Shown: positions 3,772 through 5,839 of the stretch, in pieces | Position numbering within the stretch: the first letter of the stretch is position 1 | Layout: every line of letters begins with the position of its first letter | Origin: Chloroflexota bacterium | GTDB taxonomy: Bacteria > Chloroflexota > Limnocylindria > QHBO01 | DNA length: 5,839 nt | NCBI GenBank assembly: GCA_031177555.1 | Contig: JAPSGM010000127.1 | Location: 1 to 5,839, forward strand | Direction: 5' to 3' | Notes under the pieces: generated by a model | The model's database searches: none | What the model was told of the DNA's origin: nothing | The model's input: the letters and a program-made list of their open reading frames with translations, nothing else | Program-made: the position numbers and the translations under genes

Positions 3772-5565
3772 TCAGTACACCCGCGGCTTCGGCTCGAACT
3801 TCGTGACCGTCACCGGCTTGTAGGCCAGCCGCGCGTCGCCGCCGTCGGGATCGCGGAAGGCGAAGGTGTGCTTCAGCCAGGCTGCGTCGTCGCGCTCGGG
3901 GCAGTCCTCGCGAGCGTGCGCGCCTCGGCTCTCCATGCGGGCCACCGCCGACTCGACAGTCGCCTCAGCGCAATCGAGCAGGAAGCCCAGCTCCAGGGCC
4001 TCGACCAGGTCGGTGTTGTAGCGGCAGCCCTTGTCGTCGATGACCAGGTGCCGAGCCCGCTCCCGCAGCGCGCGAACCTCCGAACGGCACTCCTCGAGCA
4101 GGCGGCCGCTGCGATGCACGCCGCACTTGGTGAACATGAGCTCCTGCAGCTCGGCGCGGATGGTGGCCGCCCGCTCGCCGTCCTGGCGGCCGCGCAGCTC
4201 GCTGACGGCCCGCGACACGGCCAGCTCCGCCTCCAGGTCCGGCTCGGGGTCGGCCGCCGACCGCAGCTCCTGGGCCATGGCGATCCCGGCCCGCCGGCCG
4301 AAAACCAGGATGTCCAGCAGCGAGTTGGTGCCCAGGCGGTTGGCCCCGTGGACCGAGACGCAGGCGCACTCCCCGGCGGCGTAGAAGCCGGGCACGGTCT
4401 GGCCGAGCTCGTCGGCCAGGACACGCCCGTCGATATCGGTCGGGATGCCGCCCATGGCGTAGTGGGCGGTGGGCTGGATCGGCACCAAGTCGGTCAGCGG
4501 CTCGATGCCGAAGTAGGTGCGGATGAAGCCCGACATGTCCGGCAGCTTCTCGTTGAGCACCTGCGCGCCCAGGTGGCGCACGTCCAGGTGCACGTAATCC
4601 TTGCCGTCGATCCCCCTCCCCTCCGCGATCTCCTGGTAGATGCTGCGGCTGACGACGTCGCGGCTGGCAAGATCCTTCATGGTCGGCGCGTAGCGCTCCA
4701 TGAACCGCTCGCCCTCGCCGTTGAGCAGGATGCCGCCCTCGCCGCGCATCGCCTCGGAGAGCAGGAAGCCGAGCTTGTACATCCCGGTCGGGTGGAACTG
4801 GAAGAACTCCATGTCCTCCAGCGGCAGGCCGCGGCGCCAGGCGACCGCCACGCCATCGCCGGTGAGGGTGTGTGCGTTGGAGGTGACCTTGTAGATCTTC
4901 CCGAAGCCGCCGGTCGCGAACAGCACGGCGCGGGCGCGGAAGGAATGCACCTCCCCGGTGGCGAGCTGCAGGGCGACGACGCCACTGACTCCCCCGTCCG
5001 GCCCGCCGGGCATGGCCAGGTCCACGACCTGGTACTCGTCGTAGAACAGGATCTCCGCGCGGATGCACTGCTGGTAGAGCGTCTGCAGGATGGCGTGCCC
5101 GGTCCGGTCGGCGGCGTAGCACGACCGCCGCACCGGGCCCTCGCCGTAGTTGCGGGTATGGCCGCCGAAGCGCCGCTGGTTGATGAGCCCCTCTGGGGTC
5201 CGGTCGAAGGGAAGGCCCAGGTGCTCGAGCTTGATGATGGTCTCGATCGCGTCGCGGCACATCACCTCGGCCGCGTCCTGGTCGACCAGGTAGTCGCCGC
5301 CCTTGACCGTGTCGAACCAGTGCCACTCCCAGTGGTCCTCCTCCGTGTTGGCCAGCGCGGCGCAGACGCCGCCCTGGGCGGCCCCGGTGTGCGAACGGGT
5401 GGGATACAGCTTGCTGATGACACCGATGCGGGCCTGCGGCCCGAGGTCCTGCTTCAGCTCCAGCGCCGCGTACAGGCCGGCGCCGCCGGCGCCGACCACG
5501 ACAGCGTCCAGGTCGTGGGTGCGCACCGCCGCGCGAGCGGCGGCATCGGTCCGGACGAGCGTCAC
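3772..5565 (-). CDS. sdhA: Succinate dehydrogenase flavoprotein subunit
   Basis: SdhA oxidises succinate to fumarate and reduces covalently bound FAD on the cytoplasmic face of complex II. The 597-residue product is complete, close to the usual 580-600. The FAD-binding G25-A-G-G-A-G30 lies near the N-terminus. H59 in SHTGAAQGG is the histidine that carries the FAD. The succinate-site residues are H258 (QFHPTG), R302 (LASRDVV), H368 (PTAHYAMGG) and R410 (GANRLG), matching E. coli H242, R286, H354 and R399; E399 in AGE is the family FAD contact. The presence of H59 favours a true succinate dehydrogenase or fumarate reductase of the membrane-bound type over soluble relatives such as NadB. The GTG at 5565-5563 is chosen because it overlaps the sdhD stop (GTGA) and gives the expected N-terminus; the open frame upstream runs through sdhD. 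The tail ends KFEPKPRVY. Gene order sdhD-sdhA-sdhB supports one transcript whose promoter lies outside the window. Confidence 0.97.
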   Translation of the reverse strand: MTLVRTDAAARAAVRTHDLDAVVVGAGGAGLYAALELKQDLGPQARIGVISKLYPTRSHTGAAQGGVCAALANTEEDHWEWHWFDTVKGGDYLVDQDAAEVMCRDAIETIIKLEHLGLPFDRTPEGLINQRRFGGHTRNYGEGPVRRSCYAADRTGHAILQTLYQQCIRAEILFYDEYQVVDLAMPGGPDGGVSGVVALQLATGEVHSFRARAVLFATGGFGKIYKVTSNAHTLTGDGVAVAWRRGLPLEDMEFFQFHPTGMYKLGFLLSEAMRGEGGILLNGEGERFMERYAPTMKDLASRDVVSRSIYQEIAEGRGIDGKDYVHLDVRHLGAQVLNEKLPDMSGFIRTYFGIEPLTDLVPIQPTAHYAMGGIPTDIDGRVLADELGQTVPGFYAAGECACVSVHGANRLGTNSLLDILVFGRRAGIAMAQELRSAADPEPDLEAELAVSRAVSELRGRQDGERAATIRAELQELMFTKCGVHRSGRLLEECRSEVRALRERARHLVIDDKGCRYNTDLVEALELGFLLDCAEATVESAVARMESRGAHAREDCPERDDAAWLKHTFAFRDPDGGDARLAYKPVTVTKFEPKPRVY

Positions 5566-5839
5566 GAGAAGGGTCCCACGCTGATGCCGGCGTTCGGGTC
5601 GAAGGCGACGACCACCAGCAGGCCGAGCAGCAGCCACGCGATAGTCACCGCGACCAGCAGCCACACCAGGAAGGTTCGGAAGCCCCCGTACGTGTAGTCG
5701 TTGATCACCAGCCGGGCGCCGCGCACGCCATGGACCATGGCCAGGACCAGCAGGATCCCGTCATAGATGCGCCAGAACGGCGTCCCCCAGCGACTGGTGA
5801 CGAACGCGAAGTTGATCTCCTGGCCGTTGAGCTCGACGA
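5562..5839 (-). CDS. sdhD: Succinate dehydrogenase membrane anchor subunit, C-terminal part
   Basis: This is one of the two small membrane subunits that hold SdhAB at the membrane and form the heme b and quinone sites. Its start lies beyond the right edge; 91 residues are visible. Two membrane helices can be seen, about residues 22-40 of the fragment (FWRIYDGILLVLAMVHGV) and about 54-79 (FRTFLVWLLVAV onwards). The motif H36-G-V-R-G-A-R-L-V-I-N-D47-Y48 reproduces the E. coli SdhD spacing from heme ligand H71 to D82-Y83 exactly, so H36 is the likely heme b ligand and Y48 faces the quinone site. This points to a heme-containing enzyme. The stop TGA (5564-5562) overlaps the sdhA GTG. The gene was identified by translating the region directly. 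SdhC would be expected next to it beyond position 5839. Naming it SdhD rather than SdhC rests on the H-x10-D-Y motif. Confidence 0.87.
   Translation of the reverse strand, partial: VELNGQEINFAFVTSRWGTPFWRIYDGILLVLAMVHGVRGARLVINDYTYGGFRTFLVWLLVAVTIAWLLLGLLVVVAFDPNAGISVGPFS

Noticed and set aside
3406..5697. 763-codon plus-strand open frame opposite sdhA and sdhB
   Set aside because: It lies antisense to two unmistakable enzyme genes, has low-complexity V/G/A/R/H-rich composition with no motifs, and is explained by GC-rich third positions.
1..5839. CRISPR arrays, insertion sequences, attachment sites, prophage or defence genes
   Set aside because: No direct repeat arrays, transposase motifs or terminal repeats were seen; nearly all the window is accounted for by the listed genes and rnpB.

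Overview
This is a high-GC bacterial window with strongly G/C-biased third codon positions, which is why long spurious frames appear opposite the real genes. The best guess is a member of Chloroflexota or a close relative. That guess rests on a four-cysteine 'CPFLGL...C...C...CP' domain that I associate with Chloroflexota proteins, on a reduced RNase P RNA, and on an actinobacterial/green-non-sulfur style of SdhB. No gene here fixes the phylum by itself.

Layout, left to right. Positions 1-102 hold the start of mraZ on the minus strand, cut by the window edge. It is preceded by a sigma70-type promoter (157-184) and a four-box, 10-bp-spaced MraZ operator (113-147). Positions 266-1807 (minus) encode a membrane-anchored von Willebrand factor A protein with a cytoplasmic cysteine domain. 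A divergent intergenic region (1808-1979) separates it from a small plus-strand gene (1980-2216) for an unrecognised 78-residue cysteine-containing protein. Positions 2243-2554 (minus) are rnpB, the RNase P RNA. Its -10 element lies next to a perfect Gram-positive-type LexA/SOS-box sequence (2574-2587). Positions 2612-5839 (minus) form a tight operon read as sdhD (partial), sdhA, sdhB and an RNase H gene, with start/stop overlaps or a 4-base gap at each junction.

How the genes work together. SdhD, SdhA and SdhB are subunits of succinate dehydrogenase (complex II), which links the TCA cycle to the quinone pool. The RNase H gene is translationally coupled behind sdhB, and rnpB follows with its own promoter. 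MraZ is the autorepressor of the division and cell wall (dcw) cluster, which presumably continues off the left edge. The VWA protein and the small cysteine protein have no assigned pathway.

Most of the window is housekeeping. The parts most worth a second look are the SOS-box-like palindrome at the rnpB promoter, the pared-down RNase P RNA with an added 3' hairpin, the clear four-box mraZ operator, the VWA/cysteine-domain protein, and the small cysteine protein with its dyad-bearing upstream region.
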